Origin: Grimontia indica
GTDB taxonomy: Bacteria; Pseudomonadota; Gammaproteobacteria; Enterobacterales; Vibrionaceae
Direction: 5' to 3'
Length of the DNA: 64,000 nt
NCBI RefSeq assembly: GCF_000333895.2
Contig: NZ_ANFM02000002.1
Coordinates: 1-64,000 of the forward strand
Shown here in pieces: positions 29,060 to 37,622 of the stretch. The position numbers and the translations under genes were made by a program. The notes beneath the pieces are model-generated. The model had not been told where the DNA came from, ran no database searches, and saw nothing but the letters and a program-made list of their open reading frames with translations. Numbering within the stretch: position 1 is the stretch's first letter; every line of letters starts with the position of its first letter.

Positions 29060-29383
29060 CGCTCATATCCTTCTGTCGATTCTGCTATAAGCATAGTATT
29101 TACATTTCATTAACCGCATCAATAGCAGAAAATTTTATAATCTAGCGCAATAAACTATGGGAAATTCACACAAGTGCCATATTTATGCGTGAAGAAGGGT
29201 AAATGATTAATAGAACAAGCGGTAAGACTGTCTTTCCTGTTGGGAAATAAACGAGAGATAGCACGAAGGGAGTGAATAAGGTTTCACTGTTAACAACAGG
29301 AAAACGGCGAAACAAAAATGTAAAAAGAGTGATGATGATCGGCTTTCAACACAAGTTCGGAAGGTTGAATGCCAGAGTTGGAA
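29060..29383. other. Noncoding gap upstream of argD/astC, downstream of pabA
   Basis: A 324-base AT-rich gap without a convincing gene. It should contain the astC-operon promoter and the pabA terminator. An imperfectly spaced pair TTTCCTGTTG (near 29233) and CAACAGGAAA (near 29295) is seen, and a weak stem TTCAAC/GTTGAA lies near 29345-29370 without a T run. No clean ARG box, sigma-54 or sigma-70 element could be called. Confidence 0.5.
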
Positions 29384-29974
29384 TCAATCGCGTGTAAGGA
29401 AGTTCTGCAGCAGTTGGTGGCCTTGTTCGGTCAAGATACTTTCTGGGTGAAACTGCACACCTTCAAGGTCGAGGGTTTTATGGCGAATACCCATGATTTC
29501 ATCAAACTCACCTTCCACTTCTGTCCATGCCGTCACTTCAAAACACTCAGGCAATGTATCCGCTTCCACCACCAGTGAGTGGTATCGGGTTACTGTCAGC
29601 GGATTGTTCAGCGAGTGAAACACGCCGAGATTACGATGGATAACCGGACTGGTTTTACCATGCATGACCTGCTTGGCACGGATCACTTTGCCACCAAACA
29701 CTTGCGCCAGCGCCTGATGTCCCAGACACACGCCAAGAATCGGCAGTTTTCCAGCAAAGTGCTCAATCGCTTGAAGGGAGATACCCGCATCATCCGGCGT
29801 GCAAGGGCCTGGAGAGATGACCAGATGTGAAGGAGACATGGCTTCAATGTCGGCCAGGGTAATGGCGTCGTTGCGGATCACTTCGACCTCGACACCCAAC
29901 TGACAAAAGTACTGATACAGGTTGTAGGTAAATGAATCGTAGTTATCAATAATCAAAAGCACAGTGGTTCCCAT
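29384..29974 (-). CDS. pabA: Aminodeoxychorismate synthase, glutamine amidotransferase component
   Basis: Class I glutamine amidotransferase of 196 residues that feeds ammonia to PabB for p-aminobenzoate (folate) synthesis. The catalytic Cys lies in [18 protein letters not shown] and the His-Glu pair in VQFHPESIL. The N-terminus is [18 protein letters not shown]. The start is ATG 29974, with AGGA just upstream; 13 further in-frame residues lack similarity. It could also serve anthranilate synthase in organisms lacking TrpG. Monocistronic. Confidence 0.94.
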   Translation of the reverse strand: MGTTVLLIIDNYDSFTYNLYQYFCQLGVEVEVIRNDAITLADIEAMSPSHLVISPGPCTPDDAGISLQAIEHFAGKLPILGVCLGHQALAQVFGGKVIRAKQVMHGKTSPVIHRNLGVFHSLNNPLTVTRYHSLVVEADTLPECFEVTAWTEVEGEFDEIMGIRHKTLDLEGVQFHPESILTEQGHQLLQNFLTRD

Positions 29975-30041
29975 CACGTCCTGCCCGCCATACATCAGCG
30001 GGACTGGGCGCAAATGCTAACACAGGCTTATTCACACTGCA

Positions 30042-31010
30042 TCAGAACTCGTTGATAGGGAGAATGGGCGTTGGCCACGGTGAGGCCAGCCAATCAAAGT
30101 AGAGGCTACAAAGCTCTTCGCTGTTTTCGTCCAGAATGTGGATGAGCCTAGGGTCAGCAAGGGTTCCCGCTTCTTGGGAGAGCGCTAAAATCGCCCCTTT
30201 CACCCTCTCTGAGACGCTGCCTTCGAGGTTTTCGATCTCTTTGTCGATCGCTTCAGCCACCGTTACCACCCGGCATTCTTCAGGAATTTTATCCCCTTCA
30301 ATTTCGGGGAAACCGGAGCCATCCCAGCGGGTATTTTTGTAGGTCAGCAAAGTTGCGGCGACACAGGCAAATCCTTTGGTGGCCTCTGATAGCAGCAGCA
30401 AACTCCGACTTTCTGCTGTCGTGTTGTTGCCGCCATCGTCCCAAAGCTCCCCTATCTGACAAAGCGGATAGGCCAGGCCAATGTCCTCAGCTTTGGATTT
30501 GGTCAGGCCATATTTTACTGCCAACCACTCGCAAAACTTTGCAATACGGGGCGCGGTGATTTCCACGTAGTTGTTGTGAAGCGCGGCGACTGCAGCAATT
30601 TGGTTTATCACCAGTTGGTAGTTTTCCCGCATGATGGTAGCTCGTGCTTCCCCTAAAAGGTTCGCGACGCGGCTTTTTACCAGTTCTGGCGACACGGGCT
30701 TTATCAGGAAATCCGCCGCGCCGCTTTTCAAGCCTTCCACTTCACTTTGGTATTCATCCAGTGCCGATACGATGATGATCGGAATATGGCTGACTGCTTT
30801 TTCGGTTTTCAGTGCGCGGCAGACTTCGTAGCCATTCATGCCAGGCATCATGATATCCAGAAGAATCAAATCCGGGCGCTGTTGCATTGCCAATTCAATC
30901 GCCCGCTCGCCACTTTTGGCGAAAATCAGCGTGTATTGATCCTGCAAGATAGTTCGCATCACATGGAGATTGCTGGGTTCATCATCCACCACAAGCACTT
31001 TATACGCCAT
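30042..31010 (-). CDS. Response regulator: intact receiver + degenerate HD-GYP domain
   Basis: Protein of 322 residues. The receiver (1-120) keeps every key residue: Asp9-Asp10, phospho-acceptor Asp52 (LILLDIMMPGMNGYE), Ser82 and Lys104 (DFLIKPV). The rest (about 140-300) has the helical outline of an HD-GYP phosphodiesterase. However, the HD pair is replaced by Cys-Gln (LAYPLCQIGEL), the HHE-type ligands before WDGSGFP become Lys-Asn-Thr (TYKNTRWDGSGFP), and VADVxDAL is VAEAIDKE. Metal binding and c-di-GMP hydrolysis are therefore unlikely; a binding or adaptor role is inferred. The start overlaps the upstream kinase-like gene by 11 bases. Confidence 0.85.
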   Translation of the reverse strand: MAYKVLVVDDEPSNLHVMRTILQDQYTLIFAKSGERAIELAMQQRPDLILLDIMMPGMNGYEVCRALKTEKAVSHIPIIIVSALDEYQSEVEGLKSGAADFLIKPVSPELVKSRVANLLGEARATIMRENYQLVINQIAAVAALHNNYVEITAPRIAKFCEWLAVKYGLTKSKAEDIGLAYPLCQIGELWDDGGNNTTAESRSLLLLSEATKGFACVAATLLTYKNTRWDGSGFPEIEGDKIPEECRVVTVAEAIDKEIENLEGSVSERVKGAILALSQEAGTLADPRLIHILDENSEELCSLYFDWLASPWPTPILPINEF

Positions 31011-34000
31011 AGCCTTGTACTCCTGTGTTCTGTGACATTGGCATTTGTTCTGTCACGGCCAGAATCAGTCGATAAGCTTCATCCAGCTCAAAACTTTCTA
31101 TCGATGCCACAAACTGCGACAGCAAGGTGGGGGGAACCAGCCCCGCCATCATTGGTACCAGTTCTTTATAGAGTTCATCGTCATACTGACCTTCAGCCAG
31201 TTTGCTGACGAAGACCTCGGTTTTGCGTTCAAACTGTTCCTGGGACATTGGGCTATCCAACGCGCCTTCTTCCAGCTCGTGAGCCCTGATGCCAAGGTAA
31301 GCCAGCGCCCGGTCAAAGGTTTCTTGCAATGTTTGCTGCAGGGCTTCCAACTTAGACTCCGCTTTTGCAACATCACCGGCTTCCACATAACCCAGCAACT
31401 TAGTCACTCGCTGCTCTATCGCTGGAAAACCGATGCACTTCGCCGATTCTTTGGCTTGCTTCAATAAAGGCTCCAGTGCTTCCGGCTGCTCTAGCAAAAG
31501 ATGCTGGATGGTCTCCGGTAGCCCGCCATAGGTGGTGTAGAACTCCCGGATCACACTGAGCAAAATGTCGGTGGTAGGCCAATGCTGGAATGCCCATGCA
31601 TCATCAAAGAGTTCGGCCTCATCAGTCGGGGGAGTGAGTACGGCAACATTGTCAGCGCCTTCCCCGCCACAACAGTTCGCCAGCATGGCGAAGACATCAT
31701 TGCTGATAAACGGTTTGTCGATGGTGTAATCAAACCCTAGTGCCTCCCACTCGCTGTCAGTCGTGGGGTCTGCCGCTAGCTTCATCGCGACCACTTTCAG
31801 TCGCTCACTGCGGCACACCTCAGCCCAGGCACGCAGGGTTTGCGGGGACGGATAATGTTCTTCACTGAGGTAAGCATCGAGAAAAACCGCATCCACAGGT
31901 TGTGTTTTCAGCACATCTTCCGCCGCTTCAAGGTCGGTAAATGTCAGCACCTTCACACCCTGACGGAGCAACATATCCCTGAGTTCCTGCTGGTTGCGCT
32001 GCACATCATCGATGACCAACACTTCCAGCGGCGGCAAGGCATAATTGGCGGCAGGCACCTCGCGCATTCTCGAGGAACTTTGCGCCGGGATCAGGGGCAA
32101 ATCGGCATACACCACAGAGCCATGAATCGACTCGCCATCAAACCAGAGGTGTCCTCCCATCAACTCAATGAGCTGGGTCACCAGTGTCGCAGAAAGTGTC
32201 TGCCCGGTGTTCACCGCTTCTTCCTGGTTGGTTTCTTTCTGGTTATAGGCGTAACTGGCAACCGCGAAGCGCACGATGTCATTGGTTGGCACAACATGGA
32301 GGGCGACGTTGCCCTTTTCCGTTTTGGTCAGAGCGCTTCGCATCAGGTTTTGCAGCAGCTGCTTAATGCGTCGAGAGTCACCGACATAGTGCTCCCAGAG
32401 TGCGTCGTTGTAATGCAAGCTGACGTAAAGGTCGCGCGCCTGAACCGTCTCTCGGGCGATGAACTCAATCTGGCGGCAAAGCTGCACCAGCGAGAAATCA
32501 GCGATATCGAGCGGCAGGGATTGGCTTTCCAGTTTCGACGTATCGAGAATATCGTTGATAAGCTTCAATAGACTGTTGCCAGACTCACGAATCACTTCCA
32601 GATGATGTCGATGAGCAGGACTTGCCGTTTCTTCAATCAAGACTTCCGTCAGGCCAAGAATAGAATTCATGGGTGAGCGGAACTCGTAGCTCATGTTGGC
32701 AAGGAAAGAGGCTTTGGATTGAGTCGCCTTTTCCGCAAGACGCAGTTTTTCCTCGAACGCTTCTTCTGCTTCGTGCTTTTCGGTCACATCAATAATCACA
32801 CCGTCTATCCAGGTACTGCCATCTTCCGCACGGTAGCTGTGACCAATTTCCCAGAACCATTTCTCTTCATCATCCCGGGTCAGAAAGCGGTATTCACAGT
32901 CGTACTTTCCATTGCGCCGGGAAGCCAGCTCCCGCACTTTTCGATAGCTGGCGGTATCACTGGGATGAATGCGGTCGACAAAATGGGAAACGCCATTTTC
33001 CCCGGTCAGGATAGACGCGCTATACCCGGTCAATGACTTCGCCGCGTCACTGATATAAACGATATGTCGGGTCGCTCCGGTCATTTCCCTGAACGCCATA
33101 CATGGCAGGTTGGAAACCAACGCCCGGTACTGTTTGGCATTTTCCCGAAGCGCCCAAGCCATACTGCGTTGTTCAGAGATATCTGAAATCACGGCAACAA
33201 ATTCATGTTGCCCTTGAGAACCATGATGGCCGATAGACAACCTGACGGGCAGTTGCGAACCGTCGCGCCGTTTGGCCATGACTTCCCGCACCGATCCCAC
33301 CACGGATGCGTCTCCCCTTTCGAGGAAGTTGTGAATGTACATATCGTGGCGGTGCTGATGCTCATCGGTCACCAGCAGACGCACATTTTTGCCAAGCACT
33401 TCTGTAGAGTGCCAACCGAAAACACGCTCGGCGGATTTGTTGAAATAGGTGATATTGCCTTTGCGGTCAATCGCCACAATGGCTTCCGTCGCGGTTTGCA
33501 GGATGGAGGAAAGCTGCTCCTCCCGTTTGCTAAATAGGTGCGCCTCAGCATGGCTGCAAAGCCAGGCATTAGCCAACTGATTGAAGACAATCACAAACAT
33601 GGCAAGAAATGCCTGCACCAGCACCACATCGAGAATAGTGAACAGAAGGGCTTCATCACGAAGAGGCTGACGCGACAACACGACCGCTTCTGAAGACGCC
33701 AACGCCATCACCAGCGAGCCAACCGTTAAGCAAGCACCGCTGAGTAGCCCGGCAGTAAGATTTTTATCCCAAAATCCGGTTTTCTCTGTTGAGAAGCGGC
33801 TCCAAAGAGCAATGGTCACCAGAAAACCTGAAATCACAACAGCGAGAGAATAAATCGCGGCGTCAAGTTGGTAGATTGACGTCAGATTCACGCCAGTAAA
33901 AGCCATCAGATTCTGCAATACCATGGCCAGCGTGATAAGGCCAGATGCCACCAGGATTCGAAATGGACTGTTCTTGGCAAACGAGATCATCCTGAGCGCT

Positions 34001-34332
34001 GAAAAGTTGAGCCCGAAGGTCAACACCAATGGCAGATACAACAAAGCTGGCTGGAAACCCAAGGACTGGTAGGTCGGACTGGCTGTAACGTTGGCAACAT
34101 GAACCAACGACATGGCGACCGTCAGTGTCAGTGCATTGATAGGTACAGGAGACACCTTGAACCAATGCAGTTTCTTTTCTTCCAGCGGACGGTGAATGAA
34201 GGTCATGGAAGCGGCAATAAACGCTGCCATGGCCGCCAACAGTTGGAGCCACGGGTCAATATAGCCCATTGGCAATAGCTGCTCGCTTGCCGCCGGTAGA
34301 AGGAACATCGATAGTGATTCAATGATCGACAT
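31000..34332 (-). CDS. Hybrid sensor-kinase-like protein with all phosphotransfer residues lost (pseudokinase)
   Basis: Protein of 1110 residues from ATG 34332 (GGAAG Shine-Dalgarno); an ATG at 34404 is possible but lacks one. Order: about seven membrane segments (20-255; weakly MHYT-like, the second repeat reading MAFT), PAS (about 272-396), PAS (398-525), HisKA-like helix pair (536-601), HATPase-like (642-748), receiver-like (769-883), HPt-like (920-1011), helical tail. The H-box reads FLANMSYEFRSPMN: Tyr549 (codon TAC) replaces His. The N-box second Asn is Ser, and the DxGxG and GxGxG motifs are absent. The receiver keeps Asp775, Asp776, Asp819 and Lys873 but has Lys851 for Thr. The HPt His is Lys958. 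The frame is intact throughout. Overlaps the response regulator. Confidence 0.85.
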   Translation of the reverse strand: MSIIESLSMFLLPAASEQLLPMGYIDPWLQLLAAMAAFIAASMTFIHRPLEEKKLHWFKVSPVPINALTLTVAMSLVHVANVTASPTYQSLGFQPALLYLPLVLTFGLNFSALRMISFAKNSPFRILVASGLITLAMVLQNLMAFTGVNLTSIYQLDAAIYSLAVVISGFLVTIALWSRFSTEKTGFWDKNLTAGLLSGACLTVGSLVMALASSEAVVLSRQPLRDEALLFTILDVVLVQAFLAMFVIVFNQLANAWLCSHAEAHLFSKREEQLSSILQTATEAIVAIDRKGNITYFNKSAERVFGWHSTEVLGKNVRLLVTDEHQHRHDMYIHNFLERGDASVVGSVREVMAKRRDGSQLPVRLSIGHHGSQGQHEFVAVISDISEQRSMAWALRENAKQYRALVSNLPCMAFREMTGATRHIVYISDAAKSLTGYSASILTGENGVSHFVDRIHPSDTASYRKVRELASRRNGKYDCEYRFLTRDDEEKWFWEIGHSYRAEDGSTWIDGVIIDVTEKHEAEEAFEEKLRLAEKATQSKASFLANMSYEFRSPMNSILGLTEVLIEETASPAHRHHLEVIRESGNSLLKLINDILDTSKLESQSLPLDIADFSLVQLCRQIEFIARETVQARDLYVSLHYNDALWEHYVGDSRRIKQLLQNLMRSALTKTEKGNVALHVVPTNDIVRFAVASYAYNQKETNQEEAVNTGQTLSATLVTQLIELMGGHLWFDGESIHGSVVYADLPLIPAQSSSRMREVPAANYALPPLEVLVIDDVQRNQQELRDMLLRQGVKVLTFTDLEAAEDVLKTQPVDAVFLDAYLSEEHYPSPQTLRAWAEVCRSERLKVVAMKLAADPTTDSEWEALGFDYTIDKPFISNDVFAMLANCCGGEGADNVAVLTPPTDEAELFDDAWAFQHWPTTDILLSVIREFYTTYGGLPETIQHLLLEQPEALEPLLKQAKESAKCIGFPAIEQRVTKLLGYVEAGDVAKAESKLEALQQTLQETFDRALAYLGIRAHELEEGALDSPMSQEQFERKTEVFVSKLAEGQYDDELYKELVPMMAGLVPPTLLSQFVASIESFELDEAYRLILAVTEQMPMSQNTGVQGYGV

Positions 34333-34492
34333 GAAAGCTTCCGAAGCCAAAAAATTGATGCTGCAATGCCGTCTGGTGACTGGGTGAATATAGGCACCTG
34401 ACATTCAACATCACAAATACAAGACACTGCCTTGTCTATGAGACATGACTAAAGCTTAGTCAAGATTCAGCAGGCAACCCATTAAAAGGGCG

Positions 34493-34521
34493 GAAAAAAA
34501 CAGGCTCCCGAAGGAGCCTGT
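34493..34521 (-). terminator. Rho-independent terminator of the nuclease gene
   Basis: Stem ACAGGCTCC (34500-34508), loop CGAA, GGAGCCTGT (34513-34521), followed on the minus strand by seven T. It lies about 20 bases beyond the nuclease stop codon. Confidence 0.93.
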
Positions 34522-34539
34522 GGCAGGATAGGTAGAGGA

Positions 34540-37356
34540 CTATTTGATCTTACACTGGAATCCTTTAAACACAGCGCGTGTGTTTTCTTCCAGCACGGCA
34601 TCTCCACATGGAATCGCAATAAAGCCCCATAGACGGAAGCCCAACTCGACGGAGTCGCCGTACCCAACACCCAGGTCTTTCAGAAATTCACTCTTTTCGG
34701 TGTATTTCATGTTGGTTTTCCAACGCAGCCAAGGACGGTTTTCATTCACTTCACCGTTCACCGTCGGCTGAACCCAGAAGAAGCTCTTGTTCTTAAAGCG
34801 CAGCTTGAACTTCTGCGGCTTGTCCGGGTAATTCAGGCTGACGATCACAGGGTCATGATCTGACGACGAGTATGGGTTTGTCGATTTGACCAAATCACCG
34901 GTGAAACGGCCGGAATATTCAAACAGGGTGCTTTCCACTGAGTTGATGTGCCAGTCTTCCACGCCTGTGATTTTCTCCAGCACGCTGGCATTGCCCACCG
35001 CGTGGTCGAGACTACCGAGCTCGCCATCAAAGGTGTAAGAAAAGGCTTCATCGCCCAATGCATAACTTGCCAAGTTGACGTATCCAAAACCGTCACCCAC
35101 TTCACGCGCCGTTTCATCCAGCGTCACACCAGCAATCGAGGTGCCTGCTGCAGTGACAATCTTACGCTCCGCGGCATCCGCATCGTAATCGGTCAGCACG
35201 CGCATTGGGTCTTCCTGCGCATAGGCATTGAAATCACCCAGCGCAATCACATCGCCCTTCACGCCTGCCAGAGCGTTACCTAGGGTTTCTGCGGCAGAAA
35301 CGCGGAACTCATTACAACGCCCCTGAAGATCGGCCGGATCGTCACTAAACTCACCAGCAACCCAATCCTCGTAACAACCAGAACCTTTCGACTTAAAGTG
35401 GCTGACCGCAATAGACAGGGTTTCACCGCGTTTTAGGTTGAAAGACTGCATCAGACTGTCACGCTGGAATTTATCCAACTGGCGGGTTTCGCCGTCAGGG
35501 TTTTCACCACTGATATGTTGCTCAGGCATACGGATAACCATGGCATCATCTTTCAGCTCTACGCGCGCTGGACGGTAAATCAGCGCTACCTGAATGGCGT
35601 CACTGCCAAGGAATGTACCTTCGGTCAAATCGGCTTCTGCAGGCGTCACATACGCGTAGTGATCAGCTTCATCAGCAAACTGGGCGTTCAGCTCAGCCAC
35701 CAAATTTGCCAGTGCGCCGTTTTCACCGAAACCGTTATTTTCGATTTCCATCAGACCAACGATGTCTGCATCCATGGCGGTCAATGCATTGACGATTTTC
35801 GCCTGCTGCAGCGCGAACTCTGCGGCGTCTTTGGTACCACGGTTACAACCACGGGAAGCATCAGCATCTGCCTGATCCTGACAGGTAACATTAAGATCGC
35901 CGCCTATGGCACTCGCACTGGTGAAGTAATTCAGTACGTTGAAGCTGGCCACTTTCAGGTTGGTGTCAGCAAACGCTTCTGGCGCTGAGGTGCGATCTTC
36001 TTCACGCACGAAGTCACTCGCCACCAGCTCATTGGTCACCACCAAACGGTAATCACTGAAGCTGTAACCAATCACACCTTCGAGGTTAGTGACAGTATCG
36101 CCGATACGAATATAACCCTGCTCAGCATCCAGACCCGGGAAGTAAGGCACAACACCATTCGGCGCTTTGCGGTCTGACTCCACAAACAGTTGGTTTGCAT
36201 CATTAGCTGCAGCCAAGGCTACCGCGTCATCAGAACCAGCAATATACAGTTGTGTCGGTTTAAAGTTGGGCGCTTCGTATGAAAGTACCATGTTGTTTCG
36301 GAAAGCATCGTAATCAAATCCGAAGTTACGGGTCACGACCAGTTCACTTTCCTGCGTCAGACGCACTTTCATGCCTTCATGACGTTCAAGCGCCGCATCC
36401 AGCGTTTCACCCTCTTCCACTGCCAAATCAGTGACAGGAAGCTCGCCCACGGTATCAATCACCTCCCACTGCTTGTCGGACGCATCCAGTTGAGTGAGAT
36501 TGAAAAACTCTTTGACAGTACCCGCCACACAAACCTGCATGCCAGGCTCAATACCCTGAGGGGCATCTCCCGTAAAGATGAACAGACCATCTGAGGTTGC
36601 GTTGTCGCCATCACCGTTAGCATCCTGAAGCCAGAAGCCTTTATAGAGGCTCTCTGTTACCGCGGTAACAACACCTTCGACATAGTAGGTACCCTCAGCT
36701 TCAAAACTGCCATCTGGTACCAGTGGGCTGCGATCACCACTGCCTTGAATCGCATAAGTCGGTGTGAGGGTCTCACCTTCACAACTGAAGGTGCCGCCAC
36801 CTCCACCTCCACCATCACAAGCGTCAACACCGCTACAACCCAGACCGTCAAAGGTATTTTGTGCGAAAGATTGCCATTCCACTGAGGCGTCAAACGCCGA
36901 AGACGCATCTGTGCGACCTGTGCTGCCGTCGATACGGCGCAGCGTGATATCTTTTCCGTAGTTGCCGCTGTTACCTAGCTGCCCGAGGCTGTCGAGCACG
37001 TTATCGTTTTCATCGACCAAGGCCACCACGTCATTACCATTGAAAGAGAGCGAACCAGAAGTTTGCTGGCTGACGTCGGTGACTTCCCCCGCCGCGCTGC
37101 TGTTAGCAACCACGTAGCTTTCACCTGCTGCCAAGGTACCGGAAAGCGCAATTGTATTACCAAAACTGGTGGCACCGTTGAAAGCCAATCGGAGCGAGAG
37201 GTTGTCGAGAGAAGCATCCCCTGAACCCGTGTTAGTCAGCTCTATCGCTTTATTGTTGGAGGAGCCTTCGACGTATTCCGTGATGAGAATGTCAGCACTG
37301 GCAGGAAGCGCTGCACTGAGAGCCAGAGCCAGAGGGCTCCATGTAAAGATCTTCAT
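34540..37356 (-). CDS. xds: Secreted endonuclease/exonuclease, Xds/ExeM type, with lamin-tail domain
   Basis: Protein of 938 residues with a signal peptide (1-21, ending PASA). Then come a lamin-tail-like domain (22-165, ITEYVEGSSNNKAIEL), a Gly linker (CDGGGGGGGTFSC), an OB-like nuclease N-domain (about 190-450), and an endonuclease/exonuclease/phosphatase domain (about 460-820). The last shows KVASFNVLNYF, GLMEIENNGFG, VSHFKSKGSGC, ALGDFNAYAQEDP, DHAVGN and SSSDHDPVIVSL, so it is catalytically complete. The last 110 residues are Trp/Phe/Lys-rich with two Cys and unlike the GlyGly-CTERM end of many relatives. Position beside pabA and trpS matches Xds of Vibrio cholerae, which degrades extracellular DNA. 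Confidence 0.88.
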   Translation of the reverse strand: MKIFTWSPLALALSAALPASADILITEYVEGSSNNKAIELTNTGSGDASLDNLSLRLAFNGATSFGNTIALSGTLAAGESYVVANSSAAGEVTDVSQQTSGSLSFNGNDVVALVDENDNVLDSLGQLGNSGNYGKDITLRRIDGSTGRTDASSAFDASVEWQSFAQNTFDGLGCSGVDACDGGGGGGGTFSCEGETLTPTYAIQGSGDRSPLVPDGSFEAEGTYYVEGVVTAVTESLYKGFWLQDANGDGDNATSDGLFIFTGDAPQGIEPGMQVCVAGTVKEFFNLTQLDASDKQWEVIDTVGELPVTDLAVEEGETLDAALERHEGMKVRLTQESELVVTRNFGFDYDAFRNNMVLSYEAPNFKPTQLYIAGSDDAVALAAANDANQLFVESDRKAPNGVVPYFPGLDAEQGYIRIGDTVTNLEGVIGYSFSDYRLVVTNELVASDFVREEDRTSAPEAFADTNLKVASFNVLNYFTSASAIGGDLNVTCQDQADADASRGCNRGTKDAAEFALQQAKIVNALTAMDADIVGLMEIENNGFGENGALANLVAELNAQFADEADHYAYVTPAEADLTEGTFLGSDAIQVALIYRPARVELKDDAMVIRMPEQHISGENPDGETRQLDKFQRDSLMQSFNLKRGETLSIAVSHFKSKGSGCYEDWVAGEFSDDPADLQGRCNEFRVSAAETLGNALAGVKGDVIALGDFNAYAQEDPMRVLTDYDADAAERKIVTAAGTSIAGVTLDETAREVGDGFGYVNLASYALGDEAFSYTFDGELGSLDHAVGNASVLEKITGVEDWHINSVESTLFEYSGRFTGDLVKSTNPYSSSDHDPVIVSLNYPDKPQKFKLRFKNKSFFWVQPTVNGEVNENRPWLRWKTNMKYTEKSEFLKDLGVGYGDSVELGFRLWGFIAIPCGDAVLEENTRAVFKGFQCKIK

Positions 37357-37574
37357 TTTCTGTCCTTATTGGGATTGAAGTCATAAACAGTGCAAATGAT
37401 TTAACATCTCGACATGTCATTTACGTGATGGGAAGCCCAAGTTTGTATATCAATTCTGACATAGCACTCAACAATCAGGACGGCGTTCAGAAATCAACAA
37501 TTTCAGATAACAACAAAAGTCACGAGAAGGAGGGGGGAATTGAAGGCGAACGTGGAGGGAATAGCGGCGAAAAT

Positions 37575-37604
37575 AAAAAAGCAGCGATTTCTCGCTGCTT
37601 TTTT
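37575..37604. terminator. Terminator downstream of trpS, T runs on both strands
   Basis: Perfect 13-bp arms, AAAAAAGCAGCGA (37575-37587) and TCGCTGCTTTTTT (37592-37604), with a 4-base loop. Transcription of trpS (minus strand) meets it about 20 bases after its stop. The A and T runs make it work in either direction. Confidence 0.92.
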
Positions 37605-37622
37605 CAACATTCTAAACGGTGC

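Noticed and set aside
28220-29113. A 297-codon plus-strand frame opposite argD
   Set aside because: Fully inside the conserved aminotransferase gene on the other strand, with no ribosome site.
29161-29190. TGGCACTTGTGTGAA as a sigma-54 promoter of the astC operon
   Set aside because: The -24 half fits, but the required GC at -12 is missing (AA instead).
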